64,000 bases of DNA from Boesenbergia rotunda (GCA_024364735.1 JAGFNQ010004004.1:1-64000); one strand, 5' to 3'; shown: positions 22,362-34,130, counted from the first letter of the stretch. A program made the numbers and translations. The notes: generated by a model from the letters alone, not told the origin.

Positions 22362-24810
22362 ATGATCTTGGGAGGCCCGACTGACGGAGATTCCAATCGG
22401 GCTAGGAAGTCTCACACTCGTAAGTTGGAAAATTACATAATCAGGACTAGTCGGGAGAGGCGCGAGGGGACGATCATCTCCTTTGACCCCGATGATCTGG
22501 AGGATGTGGAGGCTCCTCATGAAAATGCACTGGTAATCCTTGCATGCATAGCTAATTATGAAGTTAGACGCATTTTCGTTGATACAGGAAGCACAGTCAA
22601 TATCCTGTACAAAGCGGTGTTGGACCAGATGTAAGTAGATGAGTGTGAGCTGTGCCCTCTCTCAACACAGCTGTTCAGCTTCACCGGACATCGGATACAA
22701 CCCCTGGGGCAAATCTCTCATTACCTGTCCCTTGGAGATGATATTTTACATAGGGAAGAGGACTCTCTTCATGGTGGTGGACACCTCATCGTCATATATT
22801 GTCATTTTGGAGAGATCAACCCTCAGCTTATTCCAAGCTGTGGTCTCGTTTTATCACCAGAAGATTGAGTTTCCAATTGAGGATCGCGTTGCTGAGGTCA
22901 GGGGGAGTCAGTTAATCTCTCGGCGATGTGCTAAGATCAGGAGGAGTCAGTTAATCTCTTGGTGATACTATAGCGGGGAAGTCAGAATAGAATCTCGTAA
23001 GAGTTTGAAAACTCATGAGACCTTACAGATCAACTTAGCTCATTCCCAGGTAAAAGAAGAGGCCAAGGAGGAGCACAGGGCAGTTGAGCGCGAAGAAGTC
23101 CAGATCCATCCTCATTAGTCGGGAGGAGTTATAAGAATCGCTGCGGACCTGAACCGTGAACTTTGAGACAGGCTGATCAATTGCCTAGTCAGTCATTACG
23201 ATGTGTTCGCATGGGTCACAAAAGAGATTAAAGGAGTTCCTTCCGCTGTCGCTACGCATTGATTGCATATCACTCTAGGAGCCCGACCAGTGAGACAAAG
23301 GTGAAGGCACTTTGCTCTAGAGTAAGACCAAATAATCAGGGAAGATGTAGCAAAGTTATTGAAAGCTAGACACATTCGAGAAGTACAATTCCTGGCCTAG
23401 TTGACAAATGTTGTACTAGCCCCCAAACTCGGGAAAAAATAGCGGGTTTGTATTGATTTTTGAGATTTAAATAAAGCATGCCCTAAAGATTGCTACCCTT
23501 TACCTCACATTGATCAGTTGGTAGATTCAACCTCTGGCTGTGAGTTTATTTTAATATTGGACACATACTAGGGATATCACCAAGTTCCTCTTGCCCAAAA
23601 AGATCATGTAAGTTTTGTGATTGTCGATGACATCTACTGTTATAATGTCATGCCATTTGAATTAAAGACCGTGGGAGCAACCTATCAACGGATGATGGAC
23701 AAGGTATTTTAACATCAGATTGGTCAAAATATCGAAGTTTACGTTGATGATATCCTAATCAAGATCGAGAAAGGGAAAGATATGATTGTCCATCTAGAGG
23801 AGACGTTTGCTACCCTCAGAGCTAACAGACTAAAGCCGAATCTAGCTAAGTGTCTTTTCGAGATAGGTGTTTCCTCGGGTACATGGTGACAGAGAGAAGA
23901 ATTAAGGCGAATACGGAGAAAGTGCAAGCTATTTTGAACATGCCATCACCAAGCAACTTCAAAGAAGTCCAACGACTTAATGGAAGGATTACAACTCTAT
24001 TCAGATTCATATCCTAATCGACAGATCAAACCTTATCTTTCTTCAAAATTTTGAGGAAAACAGTCAAATTTGAATGGAATAGTCAATGCGAAAAGACCTT
24101 CATGGAGCTAAAAATGTATTTATTTGGTCTTCCTATATATGTAAGCTGCTAGAGCGGGAGACTCTTTTTGTTTACCTATCTGCAACTGAACAACCTGTGG
24201 GTTCAACACTTATTTGGAAAGAAGATAACATTCAATATCCTATCTATTTTTTCAGTCATCTTTTTAAAGATGCAGAGACGCGGTACACTATCCTCGAAAA
24301 GCTAGCATACACGCAGGTCTTGACAGCGTGGAGGTTGAGGTCTTACTTCCTGGCACATCCCATTGTCGTATTCATTAATAGCCCATTCGGGCGTGTCCTC
24401 ACAAATTCGAAGGCATATGGGTAGTTAGTCAAGTGGACTACAAAGTTGAGCGAATATGGGACCGTGTATCAACCTCGAACGACCATCAAAGCCTAGGCTT
24501 TAGTCGATTTCATGCTTAAGTCAGTTCCAGTTCCTGAATCTGAGGAAGTCTAGAAGATTTATGTTGATGACTGTCTAATCAGAGATCAACTGAGGTCGGT
24601 ATTCTAATGATATCCCCTCGTGAAGATATACTATAATTATCCATACGACTCAATTTCCGAGCTACCAACAATAAAATCGAGTACGAAGCAATACTGGTCG
24701 GGCTACAAGCCGCCAAGCAGGTCGGAGCCACTCAGGTTGTATTATCTTCTGATTCTCACCTAGTGACACAACAACTCGAAGGAGATTTCAAGGTTTGGAA
24801 TGAGCAATTG
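22362..24810 (+). pseudogene. Tat pol part 1: protease, RT, RNase H, start of second RNase H
   Basis: The protease active site FVDTGSTVNIL is at about 22572-22605, preceded by HENALVILACIANYEVRR. The RT region follows with EVYVDDILIK (YVDD codons at 23740-23751). The first RNase H covers 24086-24424 (PIYFFSHLFKDAETRY). A second RNase H begins with NNKIEYEAILVGLQAAKQVGA, then VVLSSDSHLVTQQLEGDFKV at 24660-24800, and is cut at about 24813 by element A. Stops (for example at 22633 and 23401) and frame changes run throughout. Confidence 0.8.
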
Positions 24811-24813
24811 CAT

Positions 24814-25323
24814 AGGTCTGGGGACAAGTCGACTAGTCTGTTCAAAATTGAGCCGTTGGCTGGACACCAGTCGACTGGTCCTGGTGGCAGTCGACTGGTG
24901 TTGGGGCTGAGCTATTTTGTTAACAGCTCTCTCCTCTATTTAAGAGGAGCCTTGGGCCATGAAGAGGTTACGAATTATGATTGAAAAATTCTCTTCTAAG
25001 TACCCAAAGCTTCTAAAGCCTATTCTCTTCCTCATACTCATAGTCTCATCTTGTAAAAGAGGAAGAGATCATCTTGTGAGAATTTCTCCACCTTCAAGCT
25101 TAATTGAAAAGGAGAAGAGCATAGTGAAGCTTGATTGTGTGGGTGTGGATCCTTGGATTAGTCACCTCAAGGAGGTGGAGATCAAGTAAATCAATGGAGT
25201 TAGCATTGTCTTAATTCTTAATTATTTTTGACTATCTTTCTCTTGTGCTTTGGCTAATATTTTGTAGGCAACATTCAAGAGAAGCTATTCACTCCCCTCT
25301 AGCTAGATGCAAAGGTCCTAACA
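24814..25323 (+). repeat. Element A left LTR, 5'-truncated
   Basis: Matches the last ~510 bp of the right LTR at 53235-53745, including the CAGTCGACTGG palindromes and a TATA-like ctctatttaagagg. Both copies end GCAAAGGTCCTAACA. The first several hundred bases of the LTR are missing. Confidence 0.75.
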
Positions 25324-25325
25324 AG

Positions 25326-25338
25326 TGGTATCAGAGCC
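25326..25338 (+). other. Primer-binding site of element A
   Basis: TGGTATCAGAGCC, complementary to the 3' end of initiator tRNA-Met, two bases after the LTR. Confidence 0.9.
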
Positions 25339-25380
25339 AAGTTCGTTTTAGGAGAACTCACCGTCAACCGAAACATCAAG

Positions 25381-26401
25381 ATGGTGTTTCAAGAGGGATA
25401 TAGCACCGCACGATCACCGTTCTTCGACGACAATGATTTTACTTATTGGAAAGGTAAAAGGAGTATTATTTAATGAATGATATTAAAAATTGGTTTAGTG
25501 TTGTAGATGGTTTTGAGATGCCAAAGGATGAGAGGGGAGAACCTCTCCCAACTAAGAATTAGACAAAAGAGATCATGAAGAAGGCTCAAACAAATATAAA
25601 GGTCACAACAACTCTACAATGTAGCCTCTCAAAGAAGCAATTGAACAAAGTCAGACCATTCAACTCCGCCAAAGAGCTTTGGGAAAAGCTCATTGAGTTA
25701 AATGAAGGATCGAACGAATCAAGAAGAGTCAAGAAGGACCTCTTGGTGGCTCAATTCCAATCCTTCACCATGAAGACAAATGAGACCGGAGTCAATTGCA
25801 CGGTAGATTTAAAGAAATCGTCAATGAACTTCATGTGATAGGTGAGAAAATTAAAAATAGGGATCTAGTAAGGTATGCACTTCAATCTTTCCCTATAACC
25901 ACTTTATGGGTCTCAATGGTTGATGCTTATAAAGTCTCTAGGGAACTTTCTTTAGTTAAGCTTGATGAACTATTTTGTGAATTTGAATTTCATGAACAAG
26001 CTAACATGTCTTCCAAAGATAAGAGTATAACTCTTATTGTAGAGAAAGAGAGGAAGAAGAAGAAGGACAAGAAGAAGGTTTCATACTCATCATCATTCGA
26101 TTCGGGAGAATCGAGCGTCTCAATGAATAGTGATCAAGAGGCGTATATGGTAAGGAAGATGAGGAAAGCATTTAAATATTTTTCTTCTAACAAGTCTCAT
26201 GGTAGGAAAACTTCAAGAAGCAAAAGTAGGATAAGAAAGATCATATGCTACAATTGCCATGAAGAAAGACACATAAGGGATGATTGCCCACTCTTGAAGA
26301 AGAAGGAAGAAATGAAGAAAGAAAAAAACAAAAGAAAAAGGCAAGAAGGTTCAAAACTTAAAGGGGACATGTGATGATCCTTCATCATCGGAAGAAGAAG
26401 A
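25381..26401 (+). pseudogene. Element A gag, first part
   Basis: Begins MVFQEGYSTARSPFFDDND, then YWK. After stops and frameshifts it continues through LQCSLSKKQLNKVRPFNSA, then KELWEKLIELNEGS (UBN2-type gag core), to a zinc knuckle CYNCHEERHIRDDC and a Lys-rich tail. It is cut at 26401 by element D, and a frame change lies at about 25800. The C-terminal gag segment resumes at 31427. Confidence 0.8.
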
Positions 26402-27523
26402 TGTTAGGATCGATTCCGTTACGCTAGAGGGGGGTGAATAGTGATTCTTCGATTCTTCTTGTACCTACGTTGTTAGTTGCACAGCGAAAATAATAATAAA
26501 GAAAACAAACAACGCTAACAAGAACGATTTACTTGGTATCCTCCCCGGACGGGTGACTAATCCAAGAATCCGTCGGTGGATCACTCCCCGGATAACCTCC
26601 GGCTAGCCCTCGTCGCTCCTTGTGGGTGGAGAAACCTCGCCACCACACTCTGAGAACCTCTGAGCACAAAGACTACTGTTTGGACCTTAACCAAGACTAA
26701 ACTCGTTAAGAAACCCAGCCCTAACCGAGTCCTCTTTAAATAGAACTCGAGCTGGAAAACCCGCTGGCAGTCGACTGGTCCCAGGGCAGTCGACTGCCAC
26801 CATTTAGATTCGACCGTTGACAGCCCTAACGTTCGAATTCTGCCAGCTCACCAGTCGCTACCAGTCGACTGCCAAAATGGCAGTCGACTGGCCCAGGGTC
26901 CAGAACCTACTGTGAGTTTCTGTTTGCGCTGGCAGTTTACTGTTATAACACCAGTCGACTGCCCAGCCTCTACAAACACTCTTCCTCACTCTCTTAACCC
27001 TCGTCGACATGTGCCTTCAAGCATTCTCCCTTGGCTTTCTCCTTGAAGTCCTCTTCCACCGGCTATCGTCCCTCGGATGCGCACGCAAGTCCTCGACCTG
27101 CCTCCATGCCACCCTTCACGTGTGCCCTTTGAAGTCCACTTCTCAGCTTGCCCTTGGAGTCATCTTCCCTCGGCTCTTGTCCCTTGCCTTACCCTTCGTG
27201 CACTCTTCATCTTCGGCCCTCGTCCCTCGGATGCACACAAGCCTCCAGCTTGTCTCCATGTCATCCTTCACATACGCCTCGAAGTCCGCGCCCCTCGGCT
27301 CATCATCCCTGCTATATCAGGTCCCTCGGGTGCACATAAGCCTCCAGCTTGTCTCCATGCAACCCTTCACCATACCGAAGTCATCCAGCCAAGTCAATAT
27401 GTGTAAACCTATACAACCTGCACACTCACATACATATATCAAATACACAAGGGTAATCCTAACTAAACCCTTTGCCCAAACACCAAAACACATGGTCACT
27501 CCGGACCACAGATTGCCTCAACA
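26402..27523 (-). repeat. Element D 3' LTR (plus-strand left copy)
   Basis: 1,122 bp, TG...CA on the minus strand (TGTTGAGGCAATC to GATCCTAACA). Includes CAGTCGACTG palindromes at 26766-26960 upstream (minus sense) of a TATA-like tatttaaagagg at 26731-26745. Open frames on the plus strand (27009-27539) are artefacts of the LTR. Confidence 0.9.
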
Positions 27524-27537
27524 ATCTCCCCCTTTTT
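27524..27537 (-). other. Polypurine tract of element D
   Basis: AAAAAGGGGGAGAT on the minus strand, abutting the 3' LTR. The same tract occurs in B and C. Confidence 0.9.
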
Positions 27538-28690
27538 GATGTTTGGCAATATGTTTAAGTTAGGAAAAACAAATAGTAATGAATAGCAAAAACAATGCTA
27601 AATAAATGCATATGCAATGCTTACATGGATCCTATTCCAAGGCATCCCACACCTAACCCTCCAAGTTAGGAATTTCACACACCTAATCCTCCAAGTTAGG
27701 TGTTTTCCACACCTAACCCTCCAAGTTAGGAATTTCCACCGAAACAGGCTTTTTAAAGCTTTTCAAAAGCTCCCCTTATATTGGACTTACAAAGGCTTTT
27801 TAAGAACCTCTCCAAGGTTCCCCTTACGCCAATAATGGAGCAATCATGCTCCCCCTTAATCTTAGCTCCCCCTAAACCTAGGGTTTTTAGCAAAGGTGTG
27901 TTTGGTTTCCCAACTTAACCCCAACACTTCTCCCCCTTTGCCTAACATCAAAAGAACCCAACAATATCTCAATCATTGGTTCTTTTAGTCCCTAATGACC
28001 ATAAACAATGTGTACTAGCCCCCCACACACTTGTTTTGCATCATTTGGACACCAACCTAACTACTGATACAAAAATCAGCCCTGACCAGTCGACTGCCAA
28101 AATGGCAGTCGACTGATACTCTGAAAGTTTGAAATTTCAGCATTTCTGACGAAATTCAGAAATGCGCCAAAAATTCCACAAATCTCCAAAAATTCCCAAA
28201 TTTTGTGGAGAGGTTTGTGGTACCCATATCTACTTGGGAAAAATACATTCCAAAAAGTATTTATCACCAATCCCAAGTTTGACACAAAACCCAAAACTAG
28301 CCAAAAACTTCAATCAAACCTTGACCTAAAATCCTAGTTTTGGTTTCCTCTTGATATCTTTGCCCATGCCACCTCACAATGCATCCCTAGCATTGATTTA
28401 CATGACAATTACACACCACAAACCAATTTTCATGTAATATGACCCCAATGTCATATTTCCATGCATAAAACTCAAAAACACCGTGCCAAAACCCAAGAAT
28501 TGAGACTCAAGTTTGTCTCCAATTCTTTTGGCACACTCCATGGTCCATATAAACCTCTAGGAGCAACCCTCCCAAGGTCCATTCACCATATATCTCAAAG
28601 GCTCCTAGAGCTCCTCCTAGAGCTCTTAGCCCTAGCCACCTCCCTAGGTGACTCAACCATCACTAGGCCACACCGGTGTACCTCCGGTGA
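27538..28690 (-). other. Element D 3' non-coding region
   Basis: Between gag and the polypurine tract. No pol domains in any frame. Holds extra G-rich purine tracts (minus strand) at 27848-27876 and 27927-27942, short repeats of 'cacctaaccctccaagttagg' type (27650-27735; these form CTAAC...GTTAG hairpins), and a CAGTCGACTG pair at 28083-28112. Confidence 0.7.
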
Positions 28691-28693
28691 CTT

Positions 28694-30246
28694 TTAGCCT
28701 ATAAACTCAACCCTCTTAACTTTGGACCCCTTGTCCTTAGTTAAGACCTTTTTCTTCCCTTTAAATGATATTCCCTTGCCATTTTTGGACTCCCCATTCT
28801 TGCCATAATCATATGCTATCCTAGCATATCTCTTTCCCTTGGCATGGGAGACCTTAGATCGGTATCCTAGACCCGATCTATCATTGGTGCGGTTTAGGCT
28901 ACCCAACACCATATCTAAACCCTTAGATCCAATAGTGAATCTCTTTAGGGTTTTCTCCAATCTATCAAGCTTTTCCCTTAAAACTTGATTCTCCCTTTCT
29001 AGGTTCCTAAACCTAGAATCCATATGTCCACTTTAAACATTCCTAGACCTACCCTCCTCTCTAGGCACATTTCTTCCCTTCTTGGAATTAGTACCTTGAT
29101 CCTTAGGTACAAAGGTACTAGATTTGCCATGATGCATGCTTTTCTTAGGGTGTTGATCTACCTTGTTACTCCTAGTCCTATCATTGTATTTAAATCCAAA
29201 ATTATGCACCATTAAGCATTTTTCATGAATTCTAGCATGCATGGATGGATAATTAACATTATTTTTATCATACATAGAGGAATATGAATTTGACTTGAAT
29301 TTTAACCTAGGGTTAGGAATTACCTCCCTTACCCTTGAAGTTCCCCCTTGATGTGATATTTGCTTCCTCCTTTCTTCTTTCTCCCATCTCCTCAAGTGCT
29401 CCATTTTCTTCAGCTCTCCACTCTTTGGGCACTTCGTGTGGTAGTGACCTAGCTCACCACACGTGAAGCATCTAATCTTCTTTTTCTTCTCTTGGGCTTC
29501 TCTATTCCTACACCCCATGTTAGATTTAAAAAAATTGAAATTTGTTTAGAGGTTACCTCATTTTTCTTACCATTTGGACACTTATCCTTGTAGTGTCCCT
29601 TTTCGTTACACCCAAAGCACATGATGTGTTCCTTCTTCTTAGCTTTGGTGGAGGTGGAGGTTAGGTTGACTTCTTCTTCAACCTTGGATGAAGTGGATGC
29701 TTCCTCTTGTTCCGGCATGGTTGAGGGTCTCTCCTTCCCCTCAATTCTTGAAGTCGACACTTCATCTTCTTCTCTTGATGAGATAGATGATCTTTCACTC
29801 AATTCTTCCACCTCACTTGATGATGTTGATAATTCTTGTCCTTTTTCTTCTTCATGAGCCATTTGACTTATCTCCTCGGACTCTTGAACTTGTGTAGGGT
29901 TTTTATGGATTTCTTCTATCTTTTTCCATATATCACATGCATCTTTATATTCACCTACACAACTCAATACATTATTAGGTAAAAGATTTACCAATATATC
30001 AATTACCTTCTTATTTGCCCGAAATTGATCTTGTTGCTCTTTGTTCCAATATCTAGGACGAAGCTTCTTTCCGTGCTTGTCCTTTGAAACTTCGAATGAC
30101 TCTTCTATGATCATCCTATACTCCCAATCCAGGTCAAGCCATGTCTCCATCCTTGTCTTCCAATACCCGAAATCTTCATGGTCGTAGGCCGGTGGAGTGT
30201 AGATCTCATCCCCAAATTTGTCTTTCATGGTTCTTCCCTCTAGCAT
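28694..30246 (-). pseudogene. Element D gag with two zinc knuckles (one frameshift, one stop)
   Basis: Reads from 30246 down. The N-terminal capsid part has YTPPAYDHEDFGYWKTRME and YKDACDIWKKIEEIH. A Ser/Glu-rich linker follows, then zinc knuckle 1 CFGCNEKGHYKDKC. A frame change follows at about 29520, beside a homopolymer. Knuckle 2 is CFTCGELGHYHTKC. After one stop near 29030 comes a coiled coil (RNLERENQVLREKLDRLEK) and the FTIGSKGLDMVLGS motif seen at the end of SIRE-type gag. No protease, integrase or RT follows. Gag probably assembles particles; polymerase would have to come from another element. Confidence 0.85.
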
Positions 30247-30286
30247 GTGCTCCCTCGGCGGTTAGTCCGATCAAGAGCGGTCCTTC

Positions 30287-30298
30287 GCTCTGATACCA
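30287..30298 (-). other. Primer-binding site of element D
   Basis: TGGTATCAGAGC on the minus strand, two bases from the 5' LTR. Confidence 0.9.
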
Positions 30299-30300
30299 AA

Positions 30301-31421
30301 TGTTAGGATCGATTCTGTCACGCTAGAGGGGGTGAATAGCGATTCTTCGATTCTTCTTGTACCTACGTTGTTAGTTGCACAACGAAACAATAATAAAGAA
30401 AACAAACAACGCTAACAAGAACGATTTACTTGGTATCCACCCCGGACGGGTGACTAATCCAAGAATCCGTCGGTGGATCACTCCCCGGATAACCTCCGGC
30501 TAGCCCTCGTCGCTCCTTGTGGGTGGAGAAACCTCGCCACCACACTCTGAGAACCTCTGAGCACAAAGACTACTGTTTGGACCTTAACCAAGACCAAACT
30601 CGTCAAGAAACCCAACCCTAACCGAGTCTTCTTTAAATAGAACTCGAGCTAGAAAACCCGTTGGCAGTCGACTGGTCCCAGGGCAGTCGACTGCCACCAT
30701 TCAGATTCGACTGTTGACAACCCTAATGTTCGAATTCTGCCAGCTCACTAGCCGCTACCAGTCGACTGCCAAAATGGCAGTCGACTGGCCCAGGGTCCAG
30801 AACCTACTGTGAGTTTCTGTTTGCGCTAGCAGTCGACTGTTATAACACCAGTCGACTGCCCAGCCTCTACAAACACTCTTCCTCACTCTCTTGACCCTCG
30901 TCGACATGTGCCTTCAAGCATTCTCCCTTGGCTTGCTCCTTGAAGTCCTCTTCCACCGGCTATCGTCCCTCGGATGCGCACGCAAGTCCTCGACCTGCCT
31001 CCATGCCACCCTTCACGTGTGCCCTTTGAAGTCCACTTCTCAGCTTGCCCTTGGAGTCATCTTCCCTCGGCTCTTGTCCCTTGCCTTACCCTTCGTGCAC
31101 TCTTCATCTTCGGCCCTCGTCCCTCGGATGCACACAAGCCTCCAGCTTGTCTCCATGTCATCCTTCACGTACGCCTCGAAGTCCGCGCCCCTCGGCTCAT
31201 CATCTCTGCTATATCAGGTCCCTCGGGTGCACACAAGCCTCCAGCTTGTCTCCATGCAACCCTTCACCATACCGAAGCCGTCCAGCTAAGTCAATATGTG
31301 TAAACCTGTACAACCTGCACACTCACATACACATATCAAATACACAAGGGTAATCCTAACTTAAACCCTTTGCCCAAACACCAAAACACATGGTCACTCC
31401 GGACCACAGATTGCCTCAACA
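30301..31421 (-). repeat. Element D 5' LTR (plus-strand right copy)
   Basis: 1,121 bp, partner of 26402-27523. Same CAGTCGACTG palindromes (30663-30860) and TATA-like box. Confidence 0.9.
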
Positions 31422-31426
31422 GAAGA

Positions 31427-32054
31427 ACACCACGTATCCCATTTTACTTTAATAAGAATTGAAGATATTGCCACCACATCATCCAAAATTGAAAAATGAA
31501 AGAGCTCAAGTGAAGATGAAGGGAGCTCAAGTGAAGCGAGAGGCTCAACTTCGGATTGGGACGTCTCGGTAAGTGAAGTATATAATCTACCCACTACCAT
31601 TTTAATTAAGATAATTTCTAGCACTAATGATGACATGCTTAAAGTTAAGAAGAAAATCAAATGTTTGAAAAATAAAATTTGCATGCTAAATAAAAATTAG
31701 AATCCATGACAATCAAGGATGATATGTGCGTCCTCTTGTAGTTTAAATGATTCATGCTTAGAACAAGAAAATAAGGAATTATGGGAAAAGGTAGATAATT
31801 TTACTAAAGCCCTTAGGAAATTTAAAATTGGTTCAAAAACCCTAGATATGATCATTGAGAGCCAACGGACAAGTTTCAAGAAAGAGGGATTAGGTTTTAG
31901 AAAATTTAGCAATGAAAAAGCTTATTATTGCCTACTTGCTAGAGGGCAATCTAAAACAAAAACACTAGAAAGGAAATGGATCCCTAAGGAGTACTTGGTT
32001 AACCCAATTAGAAAGAATCTCTATTGGGTGCCAAAGTCAATCCTCAAAGGTTAG
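31427..32054 (+). pseudogene. Element A gag, C-terminal part
   Basis: Continues gag after element D. The open part 31719-32054 has a coiled coil (LEQENKELWEKVDNFTKALR), then FKIGSKTLDMIIES and a C-terminal WVPKSILKG before a stop. In complete SIRE elements this segment precedes the protease; here the protein ends and no pol follows. Confidence 0.75.
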
Positions 32055-32915
32055 AGGATTAAAGGTTAGTCAACCATGTTTGTTAAAATTTCAAATTTTT
32101 GAAAATTGATTGACTTGAGACCTTAAGGGGGAGCGCTTAGCCTAAATGCAATTCATGATTAAATGGGCTAAGTAGGGAGTACTTTTATCATATCTCATAA
32201 TGACTTAACTTATGATTTTGTTCGTGTATATGAGATGATAGGATGATACTCATAATTTACATGTGCTTATGACATTTTGGTGATTATGAATTATATCACT
32301 TTAGTAATAATAGACCAATTATGGGGAAAATAAATGTTTAATTAATGAACATCTTGCCCATAGATTATAGTCGGACATTTCAAATATTTTAAAAATAATT
32401 TTGTGTTTTATTTGCTATGACATAAATTTGAAAAACACAAGGGTTTAAAACTAAGGCTTGATATTAATACAAAATTGAAGGTTTTCAAAGTTTTTGAGTT
32501 TTGATAAAAAATTCAAAAATATTTTGAGTTTACATGAAACCATATTTTTTTTCCTGTTAGAGGATATCAAATGAAATATATTTACAAAATTTCATAATTT
32601 TTTGAATTTTCTAAAATTTCTTATGGATTTCTGAAATTCAGCTCAAAAGGTTGAAATTCGAATCAGAAATGTATCAGTAGACTGGTACCAAGGGTCAGTC
32701 AACTGATCTTACTGTTTCTTGGCAGAAGGGCAGTCTTGTTGGTACCAGTCCACTGGTAACTGACTTAGTCGATTGGTACCTGAGTTTTCTGATTTCTGTG
32801 TATTTTCAGAATTTGAAATTTTATCCTTATTTGATACCATATGTTAACATTGTTTGGTACAATCTTTTTGATCGTGTCAAAGGGGAAGAATTGAAGGGTT
32901 TAAGTTAGAACTTAA
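32055..32915 (+). other. Element A 3' non-coding region
   Basis: AT-rich, without pol motifs. Contains a purine tract (tcaaaggggaagaa at 32877-32890) of the kind also found in B, C and D, and a few decayed palindromes (cagtagactgg, 32674-32770). Interrupted at 32915 by element B; about 65 bp continue at 52701. Confidence 0.6.
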
Positions 32916-32999
32916 TGATGATGCAGTCTGACCCTGATTGTTATTTTGGTGTTGACACCGATTTTAGTTTAGGTTGATGATTATGATTAAGTCCTGATC

Positions 33000-33390
33000 G
33001 GGGATTAGGCACGAAGTGGAAAAGTCCTAACCTAGAGGGTTAGGTGTGAAAAATCCTAGCTTGGAAGGCTAGGTGTGGAAAAATCCTAACTTGGAGGGTT
33101 GGGTGAAAAGTCCTAGCTTGGAGGGCTAGGTGAAAAGTCCTAACTTGGAGGGTTAGGTGAAAAGTCTCAACTTGGAGGGTTAGGTGAAAAGTCCTAGCCT
33201 GGGGGGCTAGGTTGGATGAAATCCCGGTGAGTGAAGCTGGGTCCCGGTGAGTGAAGCCGGGTGACTGAAAGCCGGTGAGTGAAGCCAGGTCCCGGTGAGT
33301 GAAGCCGGGTGACTGAAACCCTAGTGAGTGAAGCCAGGTCCTAGCTTGGAGGGCTAGGTTGAAGTCCCAGTGAGTGAAGTTGGGCATGAC
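33000..33390 (+). repeat. Hairpin array in element B LTR
   Basis: Units of 26-31 bp. The first type is AGTCC plus TAAC or TAGC, loop ttggagg, then GTTA or GCTA plus GG. The second type is CCCGG or CCTGG, loop tgagtgaag, then CCGGG or CCAGG. Stem arms change together so that pairing is kept. The same array is in the 3' LTR at 50580-50950. Confidence 0.85.
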
Positions 33391-33439
33391 ACGAGTCAGA
33401 GATGGGCCGGAGGCTTGTTCTCATGACTTAGAGGAGATC

Positions 33440-34130
33440 TGACCTTGCCTGGATCGGTCTGGTGACCGATCAGGGAAGTTGGCACGGTGCTCCTTCGTGG
33501 ATCGGTCTGGTGACCGATCCAGCGATGACTGATCGGTCTGGTGACCGATCAGGGAGCACACAGTGAGGTTAGGAACCTACTGCCCGACTCCTGATTGGTT
33601 CGGTGACCGATAAGGGAGCAGGCAGTTCCCTCACTGTCCGGCTCCTGATCGGTCCGGTGACCGATCAGGGAGCAGGCAGTTCCCTCACTGACCGGCTCCT
33701 GATCGATCCAGTGACCGATCAGGGAGCAGGCAGATCCCTCACTGCTTGGCTCCTGATCGGTCCGGTGACCGATCAGGGAGCAGGCAGTTCACTCACTACT
33801 TGGCTCCTGATCGGTCTGGTGACCGATCAGGGAGCACACAGTGAGTTGAGTTCCCCCGCTGATCAGCTCCTGAACAGTCTGGTGACCGATCCACGACCTA
33901 GGATCTGATATCCGCGATTACGGTTTTCACTGTGTGGACCGATCAGGATGGAGCCTGATCGGTCAGGGAGCTACCTGATCGGTCTGGTGACCGATCAGGT
34001 CACAGCCTGATCGGTCTGGTGACTGATCAGGCCTGTGTCACCGCGAAAGCTGGGAGTCCCAGCAAAGCGGTGGATCGGTCTGGTGACCGACCCACGAGCC
34101 CTGGATCGGTCCGGTGACCGATCACTTTAA
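33440..34130. repeat. Palindrome array (gatcggtc/gaccgatc) in element B LTR
   Basis: At least ten copies of CTGATCGGTC, four bases, GACCGATCAG; the two arms are exact reverse complements. Five copies are spaced about 57-60 bp apart between 33590 and 33830. Repeated in the 3' LTR at 51000-51685. Confidence 0.9.

Larger units (their letters stand above)
26402..31421 (-). mobile_element. Copia element D, gag-only, 5.0 kb, TSD GAAGA
   Basis: Minus-strand element with two LTRs (30301-31421 is its 5' LTR, 26402-27523 its 3' LTR). It has an iMet primer site (30287-30298), one gag region (28694-30246), about 1.2 kb of non-coding sequence, and a polypurine tract (27524-27537). GAAGA lies on both sides (26397-26401, 31422-31426), so it is structurally complete yet never had room for pol. 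The two LTRs differ at roughly one base in fifty by eye, suggesting a fairly recent insertion. Confidence 0.9.

Noticed and set aside
27009..27539. 176-codon Leu/Ser-rich frame (also at 30891-31289 and 62301-62684)
   Set aside because: Lies on the antisense strand of D-family LTRs; the same frame recurs because the LTR recurs.
33590..33830. Regularly spaced palindromic repeats that superficially resemble a CRISPR array
   Set aside because: The intervening sequences are near-identical, not unique spacers; the array lies in a plant LTR and is repeated in the partner LTR; no cas genes.
33603..33908. 101-codon frame with TDQGAGSSL repeats (also 51162-51455)
   Set aside because: It is translation of the LTR palindrome array, with no independent support.
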